A DNA stretch of 64,000 nt from Schizochytrium sp. TIO01 (Eukaryota; Sar; Bigyra; Thraustochytrida; Thraustochytriidae): positions 2,369,148 to 2,433,147 of the forward strand of contig SMSO01000014.1 of the NCBI GenBank assembly GCA_004764695.1, given 5' to 3'. The notes below the pieces were generated by a model, which saw only the letters and a program-made list of their open reading frames with translations, was not told the DNA's origin and searched no databases. Of the stretch, positions 49,135 to 59,664 are shown in pieces (within the stretch, counting starts at the first letter, position 1; each line of letters begins with the position of its first letter). A program made the position numbers and the translations under genes.

Positions 49135-52100
49135 TTAAATGTTAAATTGTTGCAGAATTGTAGTAAATTGAGCATCAACAATTCGACAGATCCCACAAAT
49201 GTCATTCCTGGTTTTTAAAGTTTTATAAATAAGGACAACGAGTAGGAAAAAAAGATAACATATAAAAAAATCGTCAAAAATACTTGAACAATGCGGGGAT
49301 GGCTGAAAAGCTCGAAAGACCAATGAGGATGAGCGCAATGCTTGAACTTACTTTGTACGTGCTTTCAAGGTTACGCATCATTTTTTGACGTCGATTACTA
49401 AAATGTTCCAAATCTGAAACATGAATGCAGATGCGACCGGAGTTTCCAGGAGGCGAAAAGTGAGGTACCCCCTGTTCTTCTAATATCTTTCGAACTTGCT
49501 CTCTCAATATAGGCCCCCGACGATTACTCCTTCGATCACCAATGCCTCTGCCAGTAACAATAATGAAAACAGGGTCAGGTTCGAGACCCAATTGCTCAGA
49601 TGAAACCTCTAAGGAAGCTCTCTCTGGTACCACATTGTCGTCGGCACAAGCTTCATTTAAAAGACGCTTATACTCAATTTGAGCATTTGATAAGGCTTCG
49701 AGATATGCCAGAAGAGCGATTTGTGTTTTTGCGCGGCTGCACCCATGCAGATCGAGCTTATTCGTGAAAATTGACTTGCCGTCAGTTCGTGGACCCAGCA
49801 CCCCGTCGGTAAGTAAATTGCGATTATCAATATACTCGCGTGGTTCGGGAACTAGGTGGGGGTGCTCGATTCGCAGAAGCTCCGCTCCATATGGACTACC
49901 TGCAAATGCTTCTGCAATGATTGATGCGGTTCCTGAGTCGGTCATAATGCCACGCGCCTTCATATCAGTGTACAACGCGTGCACTTTGTCGATGTCACCC
50001 TTTGCAACGTATGCATGAAGGAGAACATTATAAAGAAATGCATCAGGAGGTGGCCACCGCAGTTTTTCTGATGTACTACCAGTGGGTACAACAGGTCCAG
50101 ACATGAGTCGTGGCCGTTCGCTGGTGTCTTCAGTATCACTTGGGTTCTGTCCACTAGCAGCTGGACCATACAGAGTGGGATCCTCCACTAATCCTGTAGC
50201 TGAGTATCCACGGAACTTATTTAGAAGCCATTCCCACAAAGGCTGATTGTAATTGACACCAGGTTCCCATGGAACACTGTGGATCATGTTAGCAAGAATT
50301 TGCTCTGCACGCTCAAGATCATTGTTGTAGCAGTACATTTCAACTACGCTACCTGTGATAAGTCGATGTGGGACCGACTTGGAACGTTGAATTGCTTCAA
50401 GAGTTTTGTTCACGCTATCTAAATCCCCGAGTTTGCCGTAAGCGTGAATTACGCGCATCCAAATACTAGGGGAAGGTGGAATACCTAAGGATTGCATTTC
50501 TTCAAACAAGTGAAGAACATGATGCAAAAGAGACGGGTCTTGGTAGCGGTCAAATTGTCGCACGAAGAGGCGCATGCATAGCAGATACTTGAGTGAAGCG
50601 TTCTGATTGCGATCTTTTTTGGCCCTTTTAGCATCCTCGTCTCGCAAAATGTCAAGTAGCATCAGAGCGGTCGGCACAGCATCCTTATCCACAGGAGCAT
50701 CAGAACCGATCTGAGAGCACGCGGAAAGCATATTAAGAAGAACAGTTGGATACTGCGGTGGCGGTGCAGTTGACTTATGGACTGAGTTAATCATGAAGTA
50801 GATGAGCTCTTGCGCAGTGCCCCACCACCCAACCATCATAAGCCCCTCGAAAAGTATTGCCACAGGAAACTCAGATACAACACTTGGGAAAAGCCGCGCA
50901 GCAAGCTGTCCATCACCTAAAATACGAGAGTCTCGTTCTGCAGCAGGCAAAGCAGCGTGTATAGCTTTGTAAGTCTCCATAAGTACAGCAAGTTCTCGCA
51001 TGTTAAATCGCCCCCCGGCGTTCTGATCCCATTCGCTCTTGGCCTCAACACGCTTTTGCATCATCGCATACAAAGCGGATGCATTATGCGAAGCTGTGGC
51101 AAAAAGGCGGTCGCGGCTACTTGCAAGAATCTCTTCACAAGAGCTGATGAGTGCACGGCGCTCTCGCATGAAGTTTTGCTCTTTAGTAGCCCGTTGGTGA
51201 GCACGCGAGTTATTTTCGCTTAGGACCTCACTTTGGTCTTGCGCAGAAATGTTTACGTTACCCAAGCGTGACAAGAGTCCTCCAGCTGGAGCGGGGATGG
51301 GTGCTGTCTTGCGCTGTTGGGCATGCTCCTTCCAAGATCGAAGAAGCTCCTCGTTTCGAGTCTGCTCCTCATTAAAGGATCTTCTTGCAATGGACTCGGT
51401 TGTTTGTCCTCTACCAGGGGTCTGAAATTCTGTTGGTTTTGTATTATTCACCTTTATACTGTGAGGAGGTCTGTCAAAACATGAAGTGCTTTGGTCAGCG
51501 CTTTGGTTGTTCTCAACTGATGGGCCGAGCTGAGTTTTGTTACTCACTGCCACATAATCACCGAAACCATCTTGTGTCTGATTAGGTCTAGTCATACTTG
51601 CATTGGTTTCCGCATCAAGAAACTCGCTCTCCATCATCTCAAGATCGTCTACAACACCTTCAGCAAGATGGGAAGTCAAGGGTGACTTTTTGATTTTCTG
51701 CACTCGCACAGCTCGGCGCATTCGGTTTTTTGCCTTCATTTGAGACATGGCTGACTTTGATGGAGACCTTGGGCGAGGTAATGAAATGTGTTCGGGACGG
51801 ATAGCCTCATGTAACTCATGATCTTTGCTAACAACCTGACTACGGGGACGACTCTCAGACCCATCTTGCAGCTTGGTTACGTTGATGATAGTTGGATTTG
51901 TCTTTCTAACATTTTGTGCTTTAGGCTCAGCAGTATTAGTATCAGCTAGCCAGCTCCCAACAGCCGCTGTAGATCGAGTTCTGGTCCGTCTGTTGCTGGG
52001 CTGAGATCGTTTTGCATTTGCAAGCACTTTCTTGGTCTTCTCTAGTCCTTGAGAAGCTCTATCATGGTTTGTGTTTGACTTGGATGCTAACTTGCGGATT

Positions 52101-52174
52101 TGTACCTGTGCTGATCGAGAAAAACTAGTCTCGCTTAAAGGTATACTCGACTTGACGATCTGCCACGCTAGCAT
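49135..52174 (-). CDS. PPR-SMR protein, probably organellar, with a 3' intron
   Basis: Starts at ATG 52174. The N-terminus (MLAWQIVKSSIPLSETSFSR) is basic/hydroxylated with no acids for the first residues, fitting a mitochondrial targeting peptide. Pentatricopeptide-like helical pairs lie at about 560-600 (IWMRVIHAYGKLGDLDSVNK) and 705-741 (YNVLLHAYVAKGDIDKVHAL). An Smr domain spans about 805-915 with LDLHG and the IVTGRG loop followed by GRICIHV. PPR-SMR proteins bind organellar RNA and can nick or stabilise it. Unspliced, the frame ends at 49274 (966 aa). A 49-base intron with consensus ends (AAA|GTAAGT ... TTTTCAG|, complement 49303..49351, phase 0) would instead continue to a stop at 49135, giving 996 aa with a different hydrophobic tail. 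I prefer the spliced form. Confidence 0.88.
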
Positions 52175-52352
52175 GGTGCTGAAGTGTCGGAGTAGTACGC
52201 CGGCAGGTCTTTGGCGTTTTTATGGACCTACTGGTTATAGCGAAGCAACATGAACGGACAGCAAGATCAGAGATGCAAAATCAATGACTCCAACCGAAGT
52301 CAGAAGGAATTTTCCACAAAAATTTAAGAATGTACACAGATTTGGCTGTCTT

Positions 52353-52660
52353 TTACTGTGCACGGCACAAGAGACGTTCTTCGATCCTTGTTTGGGTTTT
52401 ATGTATCGTCGCGATGGTCCGAGAACCACCACTATCAATGTAACGCTGGGTCTCGTCAAGAAAAGCGTCAGCACTTTCAAACTTCAAGGGGTAAATGGAG
52501 GAAATTATTCTGTCACTATTGGGCGATTGAGCTCCTTCCCGCAAGTGATCTTCAGCCAGCAAATGATCTCGTCAAGCTACTGCGACCTTTCTTTCCTCAC
52601 TTTCTCCATTTCTCCTTTTGCTTGAGTGGTCTGGACAGTGACTACTATAAGAAAAAAGAA
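52353..52660 (-). pseudogene. small coding-like segment with in-frame TGA
   Basis: On the minus strand, one frame is open from a good acceptor (TTTTTTCTTATAG| near 52663) to TAA at 52353-52355, except for one TGA at complement(52572..52574). The downstream 70 codons read like an ordinary hydrophilic protein (contains KFESADAFLDETQRYIDSGG); the upstream part is basic (KRRNGESEERKVAVA). No ATG occurs in this frame, so an upstream exon is required. The TGA may be a nonsense mutation, an unspliced micro-intron, a sequence error or, less likely, a selenocysteine codon. The family is not recognised. It lies just upstream of the PPR-SMR gene on the same strand. Confidence 0.3.
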
Positions 52661-53731
52661 ATTACTATCAGACCTAGTAAAAACCCGATTTTAAAATTAA
52701 AGAAATAAACTCTTCTTCTTCTTCTAAGAGAATGTATAATACCTGCCTACTAGTCAGGCTAAAACACTACATAGTATTCTGCTATGATGGCCGCAATAGT
52801 GGTAAGAATCTAGAAGTCTCATTAAATATGAATATGTGGCCTTTATTAGTACATACTGCTAGTTTATTTTTTAAAATATATTTTTAATGACGTACGCAAG
52901 CATCGCTGTTGACTATGAGCATGTCTTCTAATCTCAGTAAGTTTGTGGCGAGTTGAATATTATACAATAAGTCGCTTAGTTACATCAAAACATTAACTTT
53001 TGCTATCTTCATGGAATATGATTCATGTAATCTAATCTTAAGTAATACAAGGGTGAATGCAGTCATTCAACAACTTTTACAACAAATCATTCCTGCATGG
53101 GGTTTCTCTCGTAAAAATAATTACAAGAGGGCAATTACTTCTCCTACGTGAAAATAAACAACTTCCCGGAATAATTGTTCACACATTTGTCGAAGTGGAT
53201 CCAAGTGCCTAGTTTCAAAAGTTAGAGAAATGGCTCCTTCTGGTAATGATGGAATTCTCACACTTAAGTCCAATCCTCAGGAAAGTATACAAATAGCTTG
53301 CGATATGCAAATTCGAGCTTTTATACCTTGAAATAGAAGGTTTAAGTAGTAGCAGAGGTGACGTAAACTTGGGTATTTACATCAAGACCTATTTAGATTC
53401 TAGAAATAGTCAGTATTAGTAAGGATGGTCTGCACCAAAAATAAGAAAGCTATTAGAATTTCAATCCCCGAACCGTTCTTTTGGAAAACAAGTAATCATA
53501 TAAGAAAAATCTAGTGATTTTTTGTTGGGCAATGAATCAGGCTCAGGGTGATGATATTGATGGTGAAAAGTGGCTTTTACGCGTAGACTTAGGTGTTTTA
53601 GATATCTTTTAATGGTACAATTAAAAATTGGTCTTTAGAGATAACTGTGGGCTCCCATAAGGAGGGTTTGGGCTGTAGCAAACCATATAAATTAACTGAT
53701 ACGCTGATTCCTAGGAATGACGAATATCCAT
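52661..53731. other. intergenic, nothing recognised
   Basis: AT-rich spacer. One ATG followed by a donor-like GTG|GTAAGA (about 52785-52805, plus strand) was seen but cannot be extended. Confidence 0.6.
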
Positions 53732-55129
53732 TCATGCTCTTCCAGCAAGATGTCTATTGGCTGTTTTTAGTTTGCTCTCTTCGCGGTCAATTCTATGAGC
53801 TCTTTGTAAAAGAGTCCGATTCATATCCTGCTCAATTTTTGACATAGTTCCATCTCCACGATCGTCACGCGCTCGTCTAATATAATCTTCTTCTGCTTGG
53901 TCGAATAACTCGTCGCGATAATGCAGTTGCCGTTGGCGTGCTTGCACAATTCCTCTGAAATAATCTTTTTGGGCTTGTTTGAATTCTGCAGCAAATCTCA
54001 ACCCTTCTTCATACCTAGCCTTGTTTTGTGCGTGCCAAGATTGTTCCCGTTGTGCAATCTGATCCTTTATGCTGGTAAGAGTCTCAACTTTACGTTGATG
54101 CTGTGCAATAACTTTTGCGCGAGCCTCTGTATCCTGCTTGAACTCAAATGCAGCACGTTCGCGAAGCGCTCGTTCCTCCTCAGCTCTTACTTTAGCTTCA
54201 ACTTTTGACTGGGTTTGCTTTCCTAAGTCTGCAAGTCGCTGCTGTTTCTTTTCAATATCTAGGAGTTCTTGCCTTCTTTGAGCATCTTTTACTTCCATCA
54301 TTGCTTCATAGTCACGATTTGCTTGCTGCTCTAATTCAATATGCAATTTGCGTTCTACTTCTCGGGCAATTGTTTGTTCCATACGATCTTTTGAAATCCT
54401 GGCTCGCTCCGCAGCAAGCCGTTGTTTGTGTGCTAGCTTTTTGGCCTCTTCAAGTTGAATTGCTTCTCGAATTTTTTCCAACTCCTTTCGTTCCCCTTCA
54501 AGCTTTCTAGCTTGAACCTTGCGGCGCTTATCATCAAACTCCGCTTCTTGCTTTTGGCGCATTCTTATCGCTTCTGCGAACAAAATCTTTTGTTTTTGTT
54601 TCTGACGAAGGCTCTCTCGTTTCTCTTGCTCAATCTTAGCTTTAAGAAGTTCACCTTCCTGTACGCGATCTTGATTTTCTGCATCTTTCCTAGCCTGATG
54701 AGCTTTATTTTGCAAATCTAGCGCATTTCTGTACAGCTGTTGGTGATATAGCTCGAGTTCTCGAGCAGAGCGTTTGTCTTCAGCATCTTCTCTGGCATTC
54801 AGGTGGATGACTGCAGCCCAGTCACGGTTTGGTGGCTCGAGAAGAGCCTTCGCAGCAAGATAAGCTGAAGTTTCCCTCCCCCTTTTAAAACGCATCATGT
54901 TTTTTGCGCTCATTTTAGCTCCATATTGCTTGCCAGGTAGCTGCATGTCAATTTTTACCTGCAATTGTCGAAATTCTTTTCGCCGTTCTCCAACGCGGTC
55001 TTGTTGACGACTTAAGCGCTCCTGTGCCGACTGACGCTTTTGGTCGTGGGTTTTCCGCAACTCAGTTCTCGCGATGCTTGATTCTGCAGCTTTGCTAGCT
55101 AACCTCCTTACGCTAGCCTCGGACAACAT
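53732..55129 (-). CDS. TPH-like coiled-coil protein, probably ciliary
   Basis: 465 aa from the ATG at 55129 (MLSEASVRRLASKAAES). The frame continues upstream only from a TTG. Almost the entire protein is a single, highly charged Arg/Glu/Gln/Lys-rich helix (for example EAIRMRQKQEAEFDDKRRKV and KAKIEQEKRESLRQKQKQKI), with no globular domain except a short N-terminal segment (LPGKQYGAKMSAKNMMRFKRG). This composition matches trichohyalin-plectin-homology proteins such as CFAP53, MNS1 and other microtubule inner proteins of motile cilia. Assignment to one of them cannot be made without a search. A generic coiled-coil cytoskeletal protein is the alternative. If ciliary, it implies a flagellated life stage. 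Confidence 0.85.
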   Translation of the reverse strand: MLSEASVRRLASKAAESSIARTELRKTHDQKRQSAQERLSRQQDRVGERRKEFRQLQVKIDMQLPGKQYGAKMSAKNMMRFKRGRETSAYLAAKALLEPPNRDWAAVIHLNAREDAEDKRSARELELYHQQLYRNALDLQNKAHQARKDAENQDRVQEGELLKAKIEQEKRESLRQKQKQKILFAEAIRMRQKQEAEFDDKRRKVQARKLEGERKELEKIREAIQLEEAKKLAHKQRLAAERARISKDRMEQTIAREVERKLHIELEQQANRDYEAMMEVKDAQRRQELLDIEKKQQRLADLGKQTQSKVEAKVRAEEERALRERAAFEFKQDTEARAKVIAQHQRKVETLTSIKDQIAQREQSWHAQNKARYEEGLRFAAEFKQAQKDYFRGIVQARQRQLHYRDELFDQAEEDYIRRARDDRGDGTMSKIEQDMNRTLLQRAHRIDREESKLKTANRHLAGRA

Positions 55130-56475
55130 GGTTGTAAGCAGAGGTTTCTGCCGAAACTCTGCAGCTAGGAAGGAAGTCAAGCACTGTGCGGGTTGTGCTT
55201 GTAGACGTCCTGCTCCTGGTGTTTTTGCAGCGCAATACGCTATCCTGGATACTTCTCAACACGTGCAGTATTGGGGAAAATAGCGATTAACCCATATTTT
55301 TTCGCACACCTTAAATTGAACGGATATAACATATACACATAGGCCTAATTTTATAAAGACGACCAGCAATCTGTAAACAGTATTCTAGAATATAGATAAT
55401 CGACAGGAATATAAAAAAAATAAAAAAAATTGGAGATGCTTCGCTGAGGCTCACAATCAAGCGCTCCAAACTCTACATTACATGCGAAGCGCTGGATATG
55501 CATTTTTGATTGTGGTCTAGTTAATTTATATAGAAGAAAAGAGCATTTTTTTTCTATTTTTGTTTTAAAGGCTTGTTAACGCGCTGTGGCATATGTTTTC
55601 TTGCTTATAAATGAAGTTTCTTTGCTGGCTTCATTCTATGGCTTCTATTTGCTTCACACTACAACAAAAATCAAGTAGAATTCTGACATTTTCATAATTC
55701 AAACATAACAGAAGTCTATCAACTTTGTCTCTTTAAAGTTGTACAGCTAGATCTGCGATATCCCAGCTTAATCCTTAAAAACAGATCAAAACTATAACTT
55801 TATTTCAACAGGAAGTAGTAGTTTATCTGGTAACAAGTTTGATTCTTTAAGAAAAGGTGAAAATTAAATAAATTAATTTACAAAACTCTGCTTCTTAACA
55901 GATAGCTTCTAGGTTATAGTTACCATCGCTTGTAAACAGAGGTGTAGCGCACACATGGTATTATGAAATAGAGCATAAAACGATGTGAAAGCCGTTAAAT
56001 ATCTAATTTACACACAAAGACGTACACCAAGCCAGATTTCTTCCCATGAATAGAAAAGAAGCACTTCCAATAATTTGACGGATTGATTCATATGATAAGC
56101 TGGCCAACCGATGGTTTGAAAGGAAGATACTCAAGAGGTTCCACAAAAACGAGAGAACAAGTAAAAGGTCAAAGAACATATTTATCCTTTTGAAGATAAT
56201 TAATTCGATATTATCATACCCGAGTTTCTTTCATGGTGTTCCTGTGGAGATCTTCTAGATGCACAATTCCGTAGCGGCAATGCTCGGATATTTACGTATA
56301 ATCTCTAGACTGTATCAGCCCTCTTCAAGTTAGCAAATTGAAAGCAAGGAAAATGGATACTTTATTATCTCGAGAGATTTAATGCAATTTACTTTTTTCG
56401 TTTGAGAAATACATGAGAAGACACACAATCCCAAATTACATATTCGTTAAAGACAGTTCAAGTGAGAGGGACAAG
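55130..56475. other. intergenic, nothing recognised
   Basis: 1.3 kb of AT-rich DNA between two minus-strand genes: 5' leader and promoter of the coiled-coil gene, then the 3' flank of the SET gene. No RNA gene or repeat of note. Confidence 0.65.
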
Positions 56476-57369
56476 TTACTTCTCATCAAGTAGCGCAGCT
56501 TTGCGGACCTCTGCAAATGCATCAGTTTCTACAAACCCATACATGACAAAGTTGCGCAGATCATCCATATCTGATTTGGATGCCTTGCTTGAGGAGTTTT
56601 CGCCGTGATAGTTAGCTGTTAATTCAGCTCCAGGTTCTAAGTCTTGCATAATAGTAACTACAAAGAATCCTTTTGGGAGTTTTGGCCGCCATTGGACCGT
56701 AGGATTGGCTGCATTGTGATTCATAGAATCTGCAAAGGGGAGCATGCACATAATCTTAGGCTCAACCATATTAAAAGCTCGCGAAACGACCATTGAGCTT
56801 GCCCAGATAAACTCCTCATATGTAAGGGGCTGATCAACAGGGAAAGCAAGACACAGCTCGGGCATATCTTTAATTGAATGCAGGGAAAGCAGCTGCTGAG
56901 CGCGACTGAACTCACCCCTTAATTTTTCTTGTTGGGCTTCCAAAGCTCGTAGCAAAAGCTTCTCCTTCTGTAGTGCGTCAGCAAGAGCTTGACATGTTCT
57001 CTGGCGGTCCAGAAACGTGATTGGGTGAAATTGCATATTCTGCGGAAGAATATCTAGATATGGTTTCCAAAAACTTGCATCACCACAACGTTTTTCGTGA
57101 ACCAAAAAAACGGCAAAAAGTGTATACCGGTCGAGACCACGCAGGGCTTGGCCAACGCGGGATGTTTCAATTTTGTCCATGGTCAAAATACATGCAGGGG
57201 GTACTGGGAGCCGTAGGTTTCTGCGAAGCTTTCCCGTCGACCGAAGCACCCGATCTCCATACCCTGACGAAGGGTCGGGCACCATGTCTACACATGCATC
57301 TTCAGTCCAGTGTTTCTTTAATTTTTCAGAGTCGCAGTTTTCTGCTAGCCAGCTTATAAGAGCATCCAT
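56476..57369 (-). CDS. SET-domain lysine methyltransferase of the LSMT/SETD6 type, short
   Basis: 297 aa from ATG 57369. Predicted to transfer methyl groups from S-adenosylmethionine to lysine. The SET signature is split in the manner of Rubisco-LSMT/SETD3/SETD6 proteins: an N-terminal SSGYGDRVLRS (SAM-binding glycine turn), a long helical insert (about 130-165, coiled-coil-like), PFADSMNHN near 215 (the NH motif that closes the SAM pocket) and LEPGAELTANYHGENSSS with NFVMYGFVE (catalytic Tyr region). Relatives are usually 450-500 aa because they carry a C-terminal helical substrate-binding domain. This protein stops directly after the SET core, so it is either minimal or continues in an exon I could not find. 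Substrate unknown. Confidence 0.88.
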   Translation of the reverse strand: MDALISWLAENCDSEKLKKHWTEDACVDMVPDPSSGYGDRVLRSTGKLRRNLRLPVPPACILTMDKIETSRVGQALRGLDRYTLFAVFLVHEKRCGDASFWKPYLDILPQNMQFHPITFLDRQRTCQALADALQKEKLLLRALEAQQEKLRGEFSRAQQLLSLHSIKDMPELCLAFPVDQPLTYEEFIWASSMVVSRAFNMVEPKIMCMLPFADSMNHNAANPTVQWRPKLPKGFFVVTIMQDLEPGAELTANYHGENSSSKASKSDMDDLRNFVMYGFVETDAFAEVRKAALLDEK

Positions 57370-57989
57370 GTTTGCGAAGCCCCGCGTCCAAGAACTTGAA
57401 CTTGCTGCTCTTCAATAATGTAGTAAGGGATATTCTCTGCCAACAGGCGCCTCACTCTCAAGGTTTGAAAGCGTTTTGCATAGCATCTAGTCCTAATACT
57501 AATACGATCAACCTCATGGGCTTCACACTGAGGGCAAATTCAATTTACTTGCAAAAACTCAAGTAAAAATTACAACGCTACTGTTTTGAATTCTGGACAC
57601 GGCCTATAGAGTACTCCAGGGCTAGTCCAGGCGTGTTTAGTAAGTTGCTAAGTAGTTAAATATCTGTCAAGTGAGAGTCTACATACATCAAAGTCAGCAT
57701 TGCTCAAAGAAGCTGCCTGTCCGCATCGTAATAAAGTTGGGCGTAGTAGAATATAGATAGGGGATAGTTACCTAGGCACTAGTAAGGGGTAAAGTCATAT
57801 GCATTATAACTTGAAGTTTACCTACAGACTTATCTAATATTAACTATACACCTTCAAGTTGGGAGATTAATTGAAAGATTCACGAAGTATCGGACAAAGG
57901 ATTCACCTGAAACAAATTCTGGCAACTTGAATAGATGACTCAGTAAAAACGCAAAACAGACCGGAGCTATTTATAGAATCTTTTCCAAG
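57370..57989. promoter_or_regulatory. divergent intergenic region
   Basis: 620 bases between the start codons of the SET gene (minus) and the tandem isomerase gene (plus). Both promoters must be here; no specific element could be assigned. Confidence 0.45.
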
Positions 57990-59339
57990 ATGTCTCAGGA
58001 TAGTTCACCGCAAGCTACAGCTAAGCGCAGTCTGTACTTTTGTTTTGACCTTTGTAGTCCACATGCGTACTTAGCTTCCGAGCGTATGGCCTTGCTGGCA
58101 CTTAGTGCTCAGCAGGCCGCTGTTCGCGATGGTGCCTCCCTGAGAGTTGAATGGAAACCTGTATCTCTTCAAGGAATTCATGGTCTAGCAGACGATTCGA
58201 ACAGCAAGAGTAGGAGCATTAATAATACCAGTCCAATTAACAAAAGAGTTCTAGTCCAGGAAGACCTGGAGCGCGAGTTTGCACGTCATCATATATCTAT
58301 TTCATGGAATAAGAAAGCAACTATTCAGACGCACGCTCTGCAGTGCTTTTTATGTGGAATCAAAGATCAGGATGTTCTGATTCGAGTTGCTAGAAGACTC
58401 TTTCACGCCTATTGGGTACTCTGCGTAGACATTTCTGACTTGGATGTTCTCATGAGGATTGCTCAAGAAGAAGGTATCACGGACGCAAAAAAGCTTGCCC
58501 GAGTTAAATCTTCGAAGAGGCAGCTCGAAGAGAATACAGATTGGGTTGTAAGTCAGGGAGCATTTGATGTCCCCTCATTCATAGTAGAGGTTGGGGACAC
58601 TTCACGTATATTTGTTGGAAACGATCGCACCCACTTTGCTATGCTCCAACTTGGCGTGCTGCCAAGCCATAGCCTTGCCAAACCTTTACGTGTTTTACCA
58701 ACTCTCTGTGCGCCTAAAGGCAAGGGCCCGCGGCTTACCTTTTATCATGATTTTTCTTCACCTTGGTCGTATCTAGGCTCGACGCAAATATTTCGGCTTG
58801 CAAACGACCATGGAGCACAACTAGTATTTAGACCAATTCTTTTAGGCGCTTTGTTCCGAAATATCGGAACGCCGAACGTCCCCATGCTTGCAGTGTCACC
58901 TGCAAAGCGTGCCTACGGTGGATTGGATTTGAAGGACTGGTGTCAGTTTTATGGCGGGATCAAGCTGCGTTTTCCTGATGAGTTCCCACTTCGAACAGTA
59001 TTGCCTCTACGCGTTGCAATCGTCAACCCCGCAACAACTCTTCATATTTATCAAGCTGCGTGGGTACAGAACAAGAATATTGGTGACTCTAAGATCTTAC
59101 ATGGAGTGTTGGCTAGCGCAGGGTTTGATGCAGAATATCTGTTAGCTCAAGCTGAAACTCAGGAGATTAAGGAACAACTAAAACAAAATACAATAGACGC
59201 AGAAAAGCTTGGTGTCTGCGGTGTTCCAACATATATAGTTGGTACAGGAGCTATTATTTGGGGCCAAGATCGTTCCAACGTTGTTGCCGATATGCTTTCT
59301 GACGATATTCAAAAACATTTAGCTAATGCAAAAATTTAA
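57990..59339 (+). CDS. tandem DsbA/HCCA-isomerase (GST-kappa-like) protein
   Basis: 449 aa, twice the usual roughly 200-220 aa of the 2-hydroxychromene-2-carboxylate isomerase/GST-kappa family, because it holds two thioredoxin-fold copies. Copy 1 (about 13-225) begins SLYFCFDLCSPHAYLAS, with Ser23-Pro24 at the active-site position, and closes with the cis-Pro strand FDVPSFIVEVGD. Copy 2 (about 247-440) begins RLTFYHDFSSPWSYLGS, with Ser257-Pro258-Trp, and closes with VCGVPTYIV. The family performs glutathione-dependent isomerisation or conjugation. Copy 2 keeps the typical FSSPWSY motif and is the better candidate for activity; copy 1 has diverged (His replaces Trp). No targeting peptide is clear. 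The pairing resembles a covalent version of the homodimer these enzymes normally form (inference). Confidence 0.92.
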   Translation: MSQDSSPQATAKRSLYFCFDLCSPHAYLASERMALLALSAQQAAVRDGASLRVEWKPVSLQGIHGLADDSNSKSRSINNTSPINKRVLVQEDLEREFARHHISISWNKKATIQTHALQCFLCGIKDQDVLIRVARRLFHAYWVLCVDISDLDVLMRIAQEEGITDAKKLARVKSSKRQLEENTDWVVSQGAFDVPSFIVEVGDTSRIFVGNDRTHFAMLQLGVLPSHSLAKPLRVLPTLCAPKGKGPRLTFYHDFSSPWSYLGSTQIFRLANDHGAQLVFRPILLGALFRNIGTPNVPMLAVSPAKRAYGGLDLKDWCQFYGGIKLRFPDEFPLRTVLPLRVAIVNPATTLHIYQAAWVQNKNIGDSKILHGVLASAGFDAEYLLAQAETQEIKEQLKQNTIDAEKLGVCGVPTYIVGTGAIIWGQDRSNVVADMLSDDIQKHLANAKI

Positions 59340-59664
59340 TTCACTGGACTTACTTCACCTCATATTGCATTGCAATATAAGTCTCAGATACGCAATTCCA
59401 TATAAATCAATTGTAAACAACTTTTCTTCGTATAGTTTATAGCAATTATTGATGAAATAAATCTTTTAGCGTATTACTGTATTCAAATATATCATCAATC
59501 AGTCAAACTAAGTGGTGCTGAAACTCGAATACAAACAGCAGGTGTCTGACTTCTAAGTGTCTTGAACATTACAATGTCTATGAGTTAGGAAAGATAAAAT
59601 TCTATATTTTCTCTCTTTTAAGAAAACAAGGCTGCACCAATCAAAATCTCTTCTAAAATCAATT
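59340..59664. other. intergenic between convergent genes
   Basis: Short AT-rich spacer with AATAAA near 59455. Nothing else seen. Confidence 0.7.
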
